From an uncultured Opitutia bacterium (GTDB lineage: Bacteria > Verrucomicrobiota > Verrucomicrobiia > Opitutales > UBA953), in assembly GCA_903910245.1 (NCBI GenBank), contig CAIVYX010000183.1, forward strand, positions 1-7,782: DNA of 7,782 bases, in the 5' to 3' direction. Of this stretch, positions 1 to 7,107 are shown one piece after another. Under the pieces are notes generated by a model. That model was given only the letters and a program-made list of their open reading frames with translations, was not told where the DNA came from and searched no databases. Positions within the stretch are counted from its first letter, which is position 1. The number at the start of each line of letters is the position of its first letter. The position numbers and the translations under genes are program-made.

Positions 1-1
1 A

Positions 2-904
2 GGCCTCCTCAACGAGCAGGAAATCTTCGCCCAGGTCGCCAAAGCCGCCGGCGCCGGTATCACGACCTCCACCGTCGGCCTCGGCCACGGCTTCAACGAA
101 TCGCTGATGACGGGCATGGCCGCCGCCGGCGAAGGCGTCGCCAACTTCGGCCAGACGGCCGACGACCTCGACGAAGCCTTCGAAGAGCAGTTTGCGATCA
201 TCTCCAATTCGTTCCTCCGCCAGGTGAAGGTCAGCGTGCAGGGCGGCAGCGACGTGCAGGTCCGCCTGGTCGGCGAGATCCTCGAGAACGGCGCCACCCG
301 CAGCCGCAAGCTCGGCACCCTGCCCTGGGACGCTTCGCTCGTCGCAGTGATCGAACTAAAGATTGGCGCACTCGCCAAGGCCGACGCTCTCGCGGCGGTC
401 AACTTCGAGGCGATCACGAAAGAAGGCGAAGTCGTGAAGTTTGGACCTGCACTGATCACCCTCCCGGAAGTGGACCTCGTCGCCTTCTCTGTCCTGCCGG
501 TCGATGCCGACGTCGCCGCGCTGATTGACGAAGCGCTCGTTGCGGAGAAGATCGAGGTGATCGAAGCACTCACGCGCAGCCATAAGTTCGCCGAAGCGAA
601 GCTGGCATTCGAAGAACTCCTGAAGCGCCCCGGACTCTCGGACTGGGCCAAGCAGAAGATCGAGTACCTGAAGCGTCTCCTCGACGAGGACGCCGTCATG
701 GCTGCGAAGGAGATGCGCTACGGCCGTACCCGCATGATGAGCCAGACGAAAGAATCGACCATGGCCTGCTACAGCATGGACGTCGACGACAGCGTCGAGT
801 TGATGAAGGCGTCCTACCTCCGCCGTAAACGCGCCGACGGCCGGGCCTCCAAGCCCAAGCCCCCGCAGGGCGGTACGACGGGCGGCCAGCCCCCGCAGGC
901 CTAA
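2..904 (+). CDS. VWA domain-containing protein, C-terminal part (5' end outside window)
   Basis: The frame is open from the left edge to a TAA stop at 902-904, giving 300 residues; the true start lies upstream. Fragment residues 19-40 (ITTSTVGLGHGFNESLM, then MAAAGEG) match the last strand and helix of a von Willebrand factor A domain of the bacterial YfbK / Ca-activated-chloride-channel-like kind, where a T-x-G-x-G-x-x-F-N-E-x-L-M pattern is usual. The following stretch (about residues 48-72) resembles the D/E-rich 'DDLDEAFEEQF' segment closing such domains. After it come a beta-rich region (about 73-150), a charged helical region (about 165-245) and a Pro/Gly/Gln-rich tail (about 275-300). 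The metal-binding MIDAS DxSxS motif would lie upstream and cannot be checked. VWA domains usually mediate metal-dependent protein binding; the partner and cellular role here are unknown. The family call is fairly sure, the function is not. A strong terminator directly after the stop marks this as the end of its transcript. Confidence 0.8.
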   Translation, partial: GLLNEQEIFAQVAKAAGAGITTSTVGLGHGFNESLMTGMAAAGEGVANFGQTADDLDEAFEEQFAIISNSFLRQVKVSVQGGSDVQVRLVGEILENGATRSRKLGTLPWDASLVAVIELKIGALAKADALAAVNFEAITKEGEVVKFGPALITLPEVDLVAFSVLPVDADVAALIDEALVAEKIEVIEALTRSHKFAEAKLAFEELLKRPGLSDWAKQKIEYLKRLLDEDAVMAAKEMRYGRTRMMSQTKESTMACYSMDVDDSVELMKASYLRRKRADGRASKPKPPQGGTTGGQPPQA

Positions 905-925
905 CGGACCCAAACGGCTGATTTC

Positions 926-957
926 GCCCGGTGGAAGCAATTCCACCGGGCTTTTTG
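926..957 (+). terminator. Rho-independent terminator after the VWA gene
   Basis: An 11-bp perfect stem pairs GCCCGGTGGAA (926-936) with TTCCACCGGGC (941-951). They are joined by the tetraloop GCAA, which fits the GNRA class, and followed by TTTTTG. It starts 22 nt after the VWA stop codon. There is no matching A-run on the left side, so it should act for plus-strand transcription only. It ends about 30-40 nt before the AsmA start, so the downstream operon needs its own promoter or readthrough. Confidence 0.93.
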
Positions 958-975
958 TTGCCCGGTCAAAGCCAC

Positions 976-979
976 GAGG
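976..979 (+). promoter_or_regulatory. Possible Shine-Dalgarno (GAGG) for the AsmA gene
   Basis: GAGG at 976-979 lies 8 nt before an in-frame GTG (988) but 20 nt before the in-frame ATG (1000). If this is the real ribosome binding site, the AsmA protein starts at GTG 988 and gains four residues (M-P-V-L). If not, the ATG is used without a visible binding site. I see no convincing promoter boxes in the gap of about 40 nt after the terminator. Confidence 0.4.
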
Positions 980-999
980 CAAGATGCGTGCCTGTCCTT

Positions 1000-3900
1000 A
1001 TGTCCCGCGTTCTCCGCTTTACCCTCTGGAGCGTCGGCATCCTTGCCGTCGTCCTCGGAGCCACCCTTTTCTGGGTCGAATCCCAACTCCGCCCCGAACC
1101 GCTTGGCGCTCGCGTCAAAGGCATGCTCGCCAACGCCAAGATCAAAGGCGGCATCGCCCGCGTCGAAGCCTCGCTCGACGGCAAGTTCTCCGCGGAGGGC
1201 ATCGACCTGATCCTCCCCGATGGCACGAAGATCTCCGCGGCCGCCATTAAGGGCGAAGCGCAGATCATCTCGATCATCAAAGGCACCTACGCCCTCAGCA
1301 GCCTCGAGATCAAGACCCTCGACGTCGACCTAAGCGAACGCAAGCCGGAGGCGAAGACTCCGGGCACCGGTTCCGCGGCCGCGGCCAAGGCGACCTTGCC
1401 GCCCGTCGTGCTCGGCCCCTACGCCGTCTCCGGACGCGTCAAACTCGCGGACGGTACCCTGCTGCGCTTCAGCGTCCGCGGCGATGAATTCGACTCCCGC
1501 GGTAAGGCCGACTTCCGGGCCGGCATCGCCTGGCCGGGCTTCGCCGTCGGCAAGCAGATGACCGACCCCCGCGGCGAGGTCACGCTGAAGGCCGATTTCC
1601 GCCGTTCGCTCGGTGCCGATGGCATCGGCCTCGATGACCTAATCGCCGATGTCGGCAGCCTACGTCTCGAACTCGCAGCCAAGGATGCGAGCCCCATCGC
1701 CGCCGGCTCCGTCGGCTTCGTCCTGAATGCGGCCAGCACCGCCGGTAAGCCCGGCGTTAATTTCACCGGTATGCTCAGCGACTCCGCCAACCGTCCAGCG
1801 GTGAAACTCTCTGGCAACCATCTCGCCGGCCGCACCACCGTCAACGCCCAGCTGGACGTTGATCCGACCCGCTTCGGTATTCTCAGCCAACAGCTACCCG
1901 ATGTCCGCCTGTCGGGCAGCGCCAACGGTGAACTCGAGGGTGTGCGCTGGCAGGCCAGCGCCGACCTCAAGGCGCTCTGGTCAGACCTAAGCAAGTTCTC
2001 GAAGTCGCTCGCGAAGAACAGTCGTTCCGAATGGAAACTCGCGGCGAATGCGCAGAGCACGGCCAGCGGCTTCGCGGTCAACAGCCTCGCGATCACGGGC
2101 AATGGCGTGACGATCGCCATCCCACAGACGCTCACCTGGAAAGGCGGCCTCCTCCCCGAGAACGCGAATGACGCGACGGTAACCATCGCCGCCAACGACG
2201 CCGACCTCATGGCGCTCAACCCTTTCCTCGCCGCCGCGGACGTCATCGCGACGGCCGGCCGCTGGACCGGCGAAGCTTCGATCTCCTTCAAGGACGGCCA
2301 GCCAACTGTCACGAGCATCCGCACGCATAGCCTGCGCGGCGTCACGCTCGAACGCGGCGGCAAGGCGCTGATGCGTGAAATCGATGCCGAACTGCCCATC
2401 AAGTCCGAGGATGGCGCGATCTCCCTCGCCCCGTTCAGTCTCGGCTGCGCCGCCGGTAATATCGCCACGGGCTCGCTCACGCTACGTCCCGGAGCCGAGG
2501 GAGCTTGGTCCGCCGTCGCCAACGTCAATGTCGGCATCGTCGAGCTCGCCTCCCAACCTAATTGGGAAGATCTGCCGGTCGATAAACTCAAGGGCATCCG
2601 CGTGAGCGCCCAGACCACCGTGGAACGCGCCGCCGGCAAAGCACCCGTCGTCAGTTCCGCCGATGCGCGCATCTTCCGCCAAGGCCTGAACCTGCTTTCC
2701 CTCAAGCTCCGCCAACCGCTCGCGCTCGATGGCTCCAAGCCCGCTGGCGTGCTTGTGGAGGCCTCAGCACGTGACCTGCCGCTCGAATCCCTCTCCGCGG
2801 TCGTCCCCGGCCTCAAGCTGACCGGCGACCTCAAACGCGCCGACCTTGTCGCTGGCTTCAGCCGCGAAGGGCTCTTCGTGCGCACGGAAGGCGCACCACT
2901 CTCCTTCACCCGTACCAGTGTCACTTGGACCGGCAAACTATGGGTCAAGGATTGCGACCTGGCCGCCAGCCTCGACCTCCTGGTCGGCGAAAAGTCCACG
3001 ATCATCGGCTTCAACCAGGCCGAACTGAAGAATCGTAGCCGCACCCTGGCTTTGGGCGACATTAAGCTCGGGCTGGGCGACGCCGGCACCACTCTGAAGC
3101 TTGAAGGTGATCTCGGTGCGCTCGCCGAGCAGCCGTTCGCTGGGCCGCTTAATATCGTCACGGGCGGACAGTATCGCGCGACGGCCGACCGCACTCAAAG
3201 CGGCGAGATTAACGTCACACTTCAAATTCGCGAAGTCGGCCTCAAGCAGAGCGAAGGACGCATCAAGACGGCGGCCCTCGCCGGCAGGTACGTGCCCGCC
3301 GCCAACGGCCTCAGCGCCGAAGGATCTTTCAAGCTTCAGGCGACGAACCTCAGCGGCGGCAAATTCACGCTCACGCAGAAGACCACCGGCGCCAAGACGG
3401 ACTGGCAAGCCGTCGTGGCCATCGACAACGTTGATGTTGACGACTTCCTCTCGCTCCTGCCCAAGAGCGAAGCTGATCTTTCAGCGAACGGTGCGCCGCC
3501 CAGACCTGACCGGGCTCCCTTCTGGGCCAACCAAAGCGGCTCGCTCCAGCTGACGATCGGCACAGCGAAGGCCTACGGCATCAGCGCCGCGAAAGTCGTC
3601 GTCCGGGCGGAAGCCGAGGAAAAGGCCATCCGCCTGACACAGCTCAGCGGCAAGCTCGCCGACGGAGATATTAGCGGGCGCGGCCAGCTCGCCTTCCAGC
3701 CGTCGATTAGCAATGGTCCTTATTCGCTCTCGGCCACGGTGTCGCTCAACCAGTTCGATTTCGGCAACGTCGCACAGGCTTTCCCCGCGGTGAAAGATTT
3801 CCTCCAGGGACGCGCGAATGCGACTGCAGGACTCACGAGCGTGTGCGGCACTCCCGGCGAACTCGTCGGCAAACTTCAGGTCGACACTCAGCTCACCTCT

Positions 3901-4578
3901 AAAGGCGGCCGAATCCGCCCCTTCGGCGACAAGAATAGCAGCATGTCGCTTTCGGCGAATAAAGCTGGCGACATCGGCGAAACGCTGGGCAGCCTCGCGA
4001 TGCTCGCCGGCGCCCTCACCAAGAACCAGCAACAGGGCGAGAAGGTGGCCAAGATTGGCGCGGCCATGACCGCCGCCGGCAAGCTGCAGAAAGCCGTCGC
4101 GGACTTCCAATACACTTCCGCGACCATCAAGGCCTCCCGCCTGGCTTCGGGCACGATCAAGCTCGAGGCGGCCGACATCCGTAACGAGGTGCTACACCTC
4201 GCCGCCAAGGGCGGCATCAACGTCGACCCTAAGCTGGGCTTCGCCGATTGGCCGATGGCCTTCACCACGCAGATGCGCGGCGCTGGAGAATTCGCCCAAT
4301 ACTTCCAGGCGCTGGGCTTCGGCACGGGTCCGTCGCCGGTGGACGGCTTCACCGAAGGACCCGGCGTCAGCGTCGGCGGCTCCCTTAATCAGGTGAAGAC
4401 CGACCTCGCCGAGAAACTCCAACAGGCAATCGACAACGTCCGTGCAAGCCAGTCCGCTGCGCCTTCCAATCCGGGCACCCAGGCCGCCCCTGGCACTCAG
4501 GCTGCCCCCACGCCGACGACACCAACTCCGAAGAAGCGGAGTCCCTTCGGCGACCTACTCAAGGAAATCGGTCGCTGA
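1000..4578 (+). CDS. AsmA family protein (large membrane-anchored periplasmic protein)
   Basis: This codes for about 1192 residues, ending at TGA 4576-4578. Residues 4-26 form one hydrophobic segment (VLRFTLWSVGILAVVLGATL within it) with little else before it, as expected for an N-terminal inner-membrane anchor. Next comes the amphipathic 'L.A..KGGIARVEASLDGKFSAEGIDL' type of region common in AsmA proteins. The remainder is a long run of alternating beta-strand-like repeats, low in Cys, with a typical AsmA C-terminal zone at about residues 960-1110 (for example around KGGRIRPFG and GGINVDPKLGF). The tail, about 1147-1192, is rich in Ala, Pro, Thr and Gln and ends in a basic/amphipathic segment (KKRSPFGDLLKEIGR). 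AsmA-like proteins (AsmA, TamB, YhdP, YdbH) are thought to form periplasmic beta-groove bridges that carry phospholipid between membranes; that role here is inference. The open frame extends up to a GTG at 931, but that codon is inside the terminator stem, so I reject it. I use ATG 1000; GTG 988 is a real alternative. Its stop overlaps the start of the permease gene. Confidence 0.85.
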   Translation: MSRVLRFTLWSVGILAVVLGATLFWVESQLRPEPLGARVKGMLANAKIKGGIARVEASLDGKFSAEGIDLILPDGTKISAAAIKGEAQIISIIKGTYALSSLEIKTLDVDLSERKPEAKTPGTGSAAAAKATLPPVVLGPYAVSGRVKLADGTLLRFSVRGDEFDSRGKADFRAGIAWPGFAVGKQMTDPRGEVTLKADFRRSLGADGIGLDDLIADVGSLRLELAAKDASPIAAGSVGFVLNAASTAGKPGVNFTGMLSDSANRPAVKLSGNHLAGRTTVNAQLDVDPTRFGILSQQLPDVRLSGSANGELEGVRWQASADLKALWSDLSKFSKSLAKNSRSEWKLAANAQSTASGFAVNSLAITGNGVTIAIPQTLTWKGGLLPENANDATVTIAANDADLMALNPFLAAADVIATAGRWTGEASISFKDGQPTVTSIRTHSLRGVTLERGGKALMREIDAELPIKSEDGAISLAPFSLGCAAGNIATGSLTLRPGAEGAWSAVANVNVGIVELASQPNWEDLPVDKLKGIRVSAQTTVERAAGKAPVVSSADARIFRQGLNLLSLKLRQPLALDGSKPAGVLVEASARDLPLESLSAVVPGLKLTGDLKRADLVAGFSREGLFVRTEGAPLSFTRTSVTWTGKLWVKDCDLAASLDLLVGEKSTIIGFNQAELKNRSRTLALGDIKLGLGDAGTTLKLEGDLGALAEQPFAGPLNIVTGGQYRATADRTQSGEINVTLQIREVGLKQSEGRIKTAALAGRYVPAANGLSAEGSFKLQATNLSGGKFTLTQKTTGAKTDWQAVVAIDNVDVDDFLSLLPKSEADLSANGAPPRPDRAPFWANQSGSLQLTIGTAKAYGISAAKVVVRAEAEEKAIRLTQLSGKLADGDISGRGQLAFQPSISNGPYSLSATVSLNQFDFGNVAQAFPAVKDFLQGRANATAGLTSVCGTPGELVGKLQVDTQLTSKGGRIRPFGDKNSSMSLSANKAGDIGETLGSLAMLAGALTKNQQQGEKVAKIGAAMTAAGKLQKAVADFQYTSATIKASRLASGTIKLEAADIRNEVLHLAAKGGINVDPKLGFADWPMAFTTQMRGAGEFAQYFQALGFGTGPSPVDGFTEGPGVSVGGSLNQVKTDLAEKLQQAIDNVRASQSAAPSNPGTQAAPGTQAAPTPTTPTPKKRSPFGDLLKEIGR
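4471..4506 (+). repeat. Tandem 18-bp repeat coding for PGTQAA twice
   Basis: Two adjacent copies (4471-4488 and 4489-4506) are identical at 15 of 18 positions. All three differences are at third codon positions, so the peptide PGTQAA is repeated exactly. It sits in the disordered-looking Pro/Ala/Thr tail of the AsmA protein. It looks like a local duplication kept under protein-level constraint. Confidence 0.85.
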
Positions 4579-5519
4579 TGACGGCAACGAAGGCATGGGT
4601 GGCGGGCTGCGTCCTGCTGGCAGGCCTCGTCGTCCTTGCCCTTTCCGTCGGCACCCAAGGCTTCGGCTGGGGTGACGGCGGCTCCCTCTTCCTGCTCCGC
4701 ACGCCTCGCGTGCTTGCGGCCCTCGCCGCCGGGCTCGCGCTCGGCATCGGCGGCGCCGCGCAACAAGGCGTCTTCCGTAATCCGCTCGCCGACCCTGGAC
4801 TGACCGGCGTCTTCGGTGGCGCACTCTTCGGCATCGCCGTGCTGCTGGGACTTTCTCCCGAAGCGGCGTGGCACCGCGCTTGGTTTATCCCCGCCGCCGC
4901 GTTCGGTGGCGCGCTCGGCACCTCCGCCTTGCTCACGCTGATCGGTAGCGGGGGCTCCTCCTCCCGCTTGCTACTCACCGGCCTCGGCCTGAACGCCTTC
5001 ACCGCCGCCGGTACCCTCGTCATCGCCTCCCGTAGCGGTGAGTCGCGTGAACTGCTGACCAACGGCGCTTACGGCGATTGGCTGGGTATGGCCACGCTCG
5101 AACTCACCTGGCTCCCGGTGTTACTCTGCCTCGCGGCGGCGCTGCTGCTCCTCCCTCTCGCCCGCTCGCTGGATTTCCTATCCTTCGGCGAAGACGCCGC
5201 CCGCGGCTTCGGCTGCGAGGTCGGCAGCGCTCGGCGCATGGCCGTCCTCCTGACGGCCTTGGCCGCCGCGGCCGCGACCTGCCTCGTGGGCCAGGTAGCC
5301 TTCATTGGTCTCCTGGCGCCTCATCTCGCCCGCGCCTTAGTCGGCCCCCGCCATGCGAACGTCCTACCGCTGTCGGCTCTGCTCGGAGCCGTCCTGCTCT
5401 TGGGCGCTGATACTATCGGACGTGGCCTTTGGCCGCAGGCCCCGCTGTCCGCCGCGGCGGTCACTGCGATCCTCGGTGCACCTCTCTTTATCTGGATAGC
5501 AAGGGGACGCCATGAGTGA
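4578..5519 (+). CDS. ABC importer permease, BtuC/FecCD family
   Basis: The 313-residue protein is very hydrophobic, with roughly nine to ten membrane segments, the first at about residues 6-25. Family hallmarks occur in order: RTPRVLAAL (41-49), G-x-x-x-Q followed by RNPLADPGLTGV (67-78), SRLLLTGLGLNAF (129-141), LSFGEDAARGFG (201-212), GQVAFIGLLAPHLAR (238-252) and GAPLFIWI (300-307). The 238-252 motif is the cytoplasmic loop region that meets the ATPase. Such permeases dimerise in the inner membrane and pass a metal chelate (cobalamin, heme or ferric siderophore) handed over by a periplasmic binding protein. Several stretches recall BtuC (NPLADPGLTGV, SRLLL, GAPLFIW), but this does not fix the substrate. 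The segment before RTPR is short, which makes the protein slightly smaller than the usual 320-350 residues. The usual E-[LI]-P-V-G near the C-terminus reads QAPLS (287-291). The ATG shares its A with the TGA of the AsmA gene (TGATG); AAGGA at 4561-4565 is a weak, rather distant binding site. Confidence 0.93.
   Translation: MTATKAWVAGCVLLAGLVVLALSVGTQGFGWGDGGSLFLLRTPRVLAALAAGLALGIGGAAQQGVFRNPLADPGLTGVFGGALFGIAVLLGLSPEAAWHRAWFIPAAAFGGALGTSALLTLIGSGGSSSRLLLTGLGLNAFTAAGTLVIASRSGESRELLTNGAYGDWLGMATLELTWLPVLLCLAAALLLLPLARSLDFLSFGEDAARGFGCEVGSARRMAVLLTALAAAAATCLVGQVAFIGLLAPHLARALVGPRHANVLPLSALLGAVLLLGADTIGRGLWPQAPLSAAAVTAILGAPLFIWIARGRHE
5501..5506 (+). promoter_or_regulatory. Ribosome binding site AAGGGG for the ABC ATPase
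   Basis: AAGGGG lies 5 nt before ATG 5512, inside the end of the permease gene. It supports that start although it makes the two genes overlap by 8 nt. Confidence 0.7.
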
Positions 5520-6219
5520 CGCCTTGATCCACGCGCTCGGACTCGGCGTCGAGATCTCCGGTCGGCGGATCATCGACGGCGTGTCTCTGTCCGCAGCCCG
5601 CGCACAGACCGTGGCGATCGTCGGCCCAAATGGCGCCGGCAAGACGACGCTGCTGCGTGCCCTGGCTGGGCTGCTGCCCTCCGAAGGAGAATTAGATGTC
5701 GGCGGATATGATCCGCGCCTCATCGATGCGGCGACCTGCGCCCAAACCCGTGCCTACTGCGCGCAGAAACCGGTCAGTGCGTGGGATTATCGCGTCGGCG
5801 ACCTCGGCGACATCATCGGCGACCCCCTCGGCTATGCGGACTGGCTGGCAAAGCTGCAACTCGGCGAATTCTCTGACCGCCGACTCTCCGAGTTATCTGG
5901 TGGCGAACAGAAAGGCGCGCACCTCGCGATGGCCTTCACTGCGCTAGCGGACCCTTTCGGCGGAGTGCTGCTGCTGGATGAGCCCGCGGCCGCACTCGAC
6001 CTCAGCCGGCAGGAAGCCGTCGCCCAGGCCATCTTCGCCTTCGCTCAAGCCGGCGGTGCCTGCGTCGTCGCGACGCATGACCTTTCCTTCGCGCAACGCT
6101 GCGACCGGGTCGTGGTGCTCTCAGAGGGCCGCCTCGTCGCCGCCGGCGAACCTGCGTCGACCTTGACTCCCGAAATTATTTCCGGGGTTTGGGGCGCGTC
6201 GGCTTCGGCGGCACGCTGA
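5512..6219 (+). CDS. ABC importer ATP-binding protein, BtuD/FecE/HmuV type
   Basis: The 235-residue cytoplasmic ATPase carries all catalytic motifs: Walker A GPNGAGKTT (38-46), Q-loop Gln85 (CAQKP), signature LSGGE (128-132), Walker B VLLLDEP with Asp156 and Glu157, D-loop ALD (161-163) and H-loop His189 (ATHD). The C-terminal STLTPEIISGVWG (216-228) matches the 'LTPE...V(Y/W)G' ending common in FecE/HmuV-type ATPases. The overlap with the permease gene makes them near-certain partners; they would energise uptake of a metal chelate. The helical part between Q-loop and signature is short (about 42 residues), closer to BtuD than to HmuV/FecE. After the signature the usual 'QR(V)xLA(R)' pattern reads QKGAHLAMA, so two normally conserved arginines are Gly135 and Met140. 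No substrate-binding protein gene accompanies the pair here. The 3' end overlaps the glycosylase gene on the opposite strand by 44 bp. Confidence 0.93.
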   Translation: MSDALIHALGLGVEISGRRIIDGVSLSAARAQTVAIVGPNGAGKTTLLRALAGLLPSEGELDVGGYDPRLIDAATCAQTRAYCAQKPVSAWDYRVGDLGDIIGDPLGYADWLAKLQLGEFSDRRLSELSGGEQKGAHLAMAFTALADPFGGVLLLDEPAAALDLSRQEAVAQAIFAFAQAGGACVVATHDLSFAQRCDRVVVLSEGRLVAAGEPASTLTPEIISGVWGASASAAR

Positions 6220-7102
6220 CTTCGGCCCGCGTCAGCTGCCCGTTACGGATAGCGGAGAAAAGATACTGCTGAGCCAAACCGGCGGCCTCACCGAAGTGCG
6301 CTTTGCCGAACTGTTCCAGCTGAGCGGGCTTCCATCCTTGCAGGCCGTAGGCGTCGGCGAGCGCTTGCACGACCCAAGTATCGACCGGAAAGCTTTCCAA
6401 GCGGCCGAAGCCGAAAAGCGCAACGCAAGCGGCCACCTTCGGACCGACGCCTGGCAGCGACTGCAATTCGTCCAGCAGGTCGGCGGTCGTCAGGGCCGCG
6501 AATTCTTCGGCCCAGCGCGGGCGGGCGAGGAGTTGCTTGGCGGTGCCGCTTAGGTAGGCAGCGCGGTAACCCAATGAGCATGCACGCAGCTCGGCGTCAT
6601 CAGCGCCCGCGATTGCCTGCCACGAAGGCAACGCATGGAAACCGCCGCCCAAAGGTTCACCTAGGTTCGCGGCTAAGGCGGCGACCATGACGCGGATCTG
6701 CAAGATGCGCTTATTGGAACTGCAGAGGAAACCGATGAGCGCCTCATGCGGATCTTGACGCAGGATGCGCAGCCCGGGATAGGCTGCGCGCGCGGACCGA
6801 AGTACGGAATCGGAGCGCCACGGTAGCGCCTCGGAGAGCCGGGCCTGCGTGCCCTCGGCGTCGAGATAATGTCTTAAGGCGCCTTCGGAGTGCGTCGCGC
6901 CCTTCTGGCCGCGCCATTCCAAGCCCTGCGGACCAGCACGAACGGCGGCGAGCGTGTGGCCGAAGACACCGACCCAGCTGCCGTCAGCTGCAAGCGACCA
7001 GCGAAAAGACTGCCCGCCATCCATCTGCTCAGCGAGCGTGCCGACGGGGACGTCCTCGGCGAGCCGCAACGGCCGCCAAGATGTCCACTCCGCCGAGGCC
7101 AT
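6176..7102 (-). CDS. OGG1-type 8-oxoguanine DNA glycosylase / AP lyase
   Basis: The 308-residue protein aligns by motif along the length of eukaryotic OGG1. It has the N-terminal GGQSFRW (29-35), QDPHEALIGFLCSSN (116-130), the helix-hairpin-helix LPGVGPKVAACVALF (216-230) and FPVDTWV (238-244). Using human numbering from memory, the catalytic Lys249 corresponds to Lys222 and Asp268 to Asp241, with the exact 19-residue spacing. The oxoguanine pocket residues Gly42, Cys253, Gln315 and Phe319 correspond to Gly30, Cys226, Gln278 and Phe282. Such enzymes excise 8-oxoG opposite C through a Schiff base with the lysine and can nick the abasic strand. The beta-sheet N-domain is present, unlike short archaeal Ogg2/AGOG. 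There is no Fe-S cysteine cluster, which argues against Nth/MutY. ATG 7102 is 5 nt after the lipoprotein stop and has no clear binding site, so coupled translation is likely. The C-terminus is a Pro/Lys/Arg tail (298-308). Confidence 0.93.
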   Translation of the reverse strand: MASAEWTSWRPLRLAEDVPVGTLAEQMDGGQSFRWSLAADGSWVGVFGHTLAAVRAGPQGLEWRGQKGATHSEGALRHYLDAEGTQARLSEALPWRSDSVLRSARAAYPGLRILRQDPHEALIGFLCSSNKRILQIRVMVAALAANLGEPLGGGFHALPSWQAIAGADDAELRACSLGYRAAYLSGTAKQLLARPRWAEEFAALTTADLLDELQSLPGVGPKVAACVALFGFGRLESFPVDTWVVQALADAYGLQGWKPAQLEQFGKAHFGEAAGLAQQYLFSAIRNGQLTRAEVSVPPKPTRPKPRK

Positions 7103-7107
7103 CGGAC

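Noticed and set aside
931..999. Upstream extension of the AsmA reading frame to a GTG at 931
   Set aside because: The GTG lies within the 5' arm of the terminator stem, and the added residues precede an obvious membrane-anchor N-terminus starting near 1000; the open frame here is accidental.
984..1250. 88-residue plus-strand frame starting at ATG 984, close to the GAGG site
   Set aside because: It runs out of frame through the start of the AsmA gene and encodes an Arg/Pro-rich peptide typical of shadow frames in GC-rich DNA.
1419..3194. 591-residue open frame on the minus strand opposite the AsmA gene
   Set aside because: It is rich in Ser, Arg, Ala and Pro with no recognisable motif, while the opposite strand has a coherent AsmA protein; long antisense frames are common at this GC content.
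6169..6186. Hairpin CCCGAAA / TTT-C-CGGG between the convergent genes as a bidirectional terminator
   Set aside because: The stem is short with a bulge and only a 3-nt loop, and neither strand has a T-run after it; it also lies in coding sequence of both genes.
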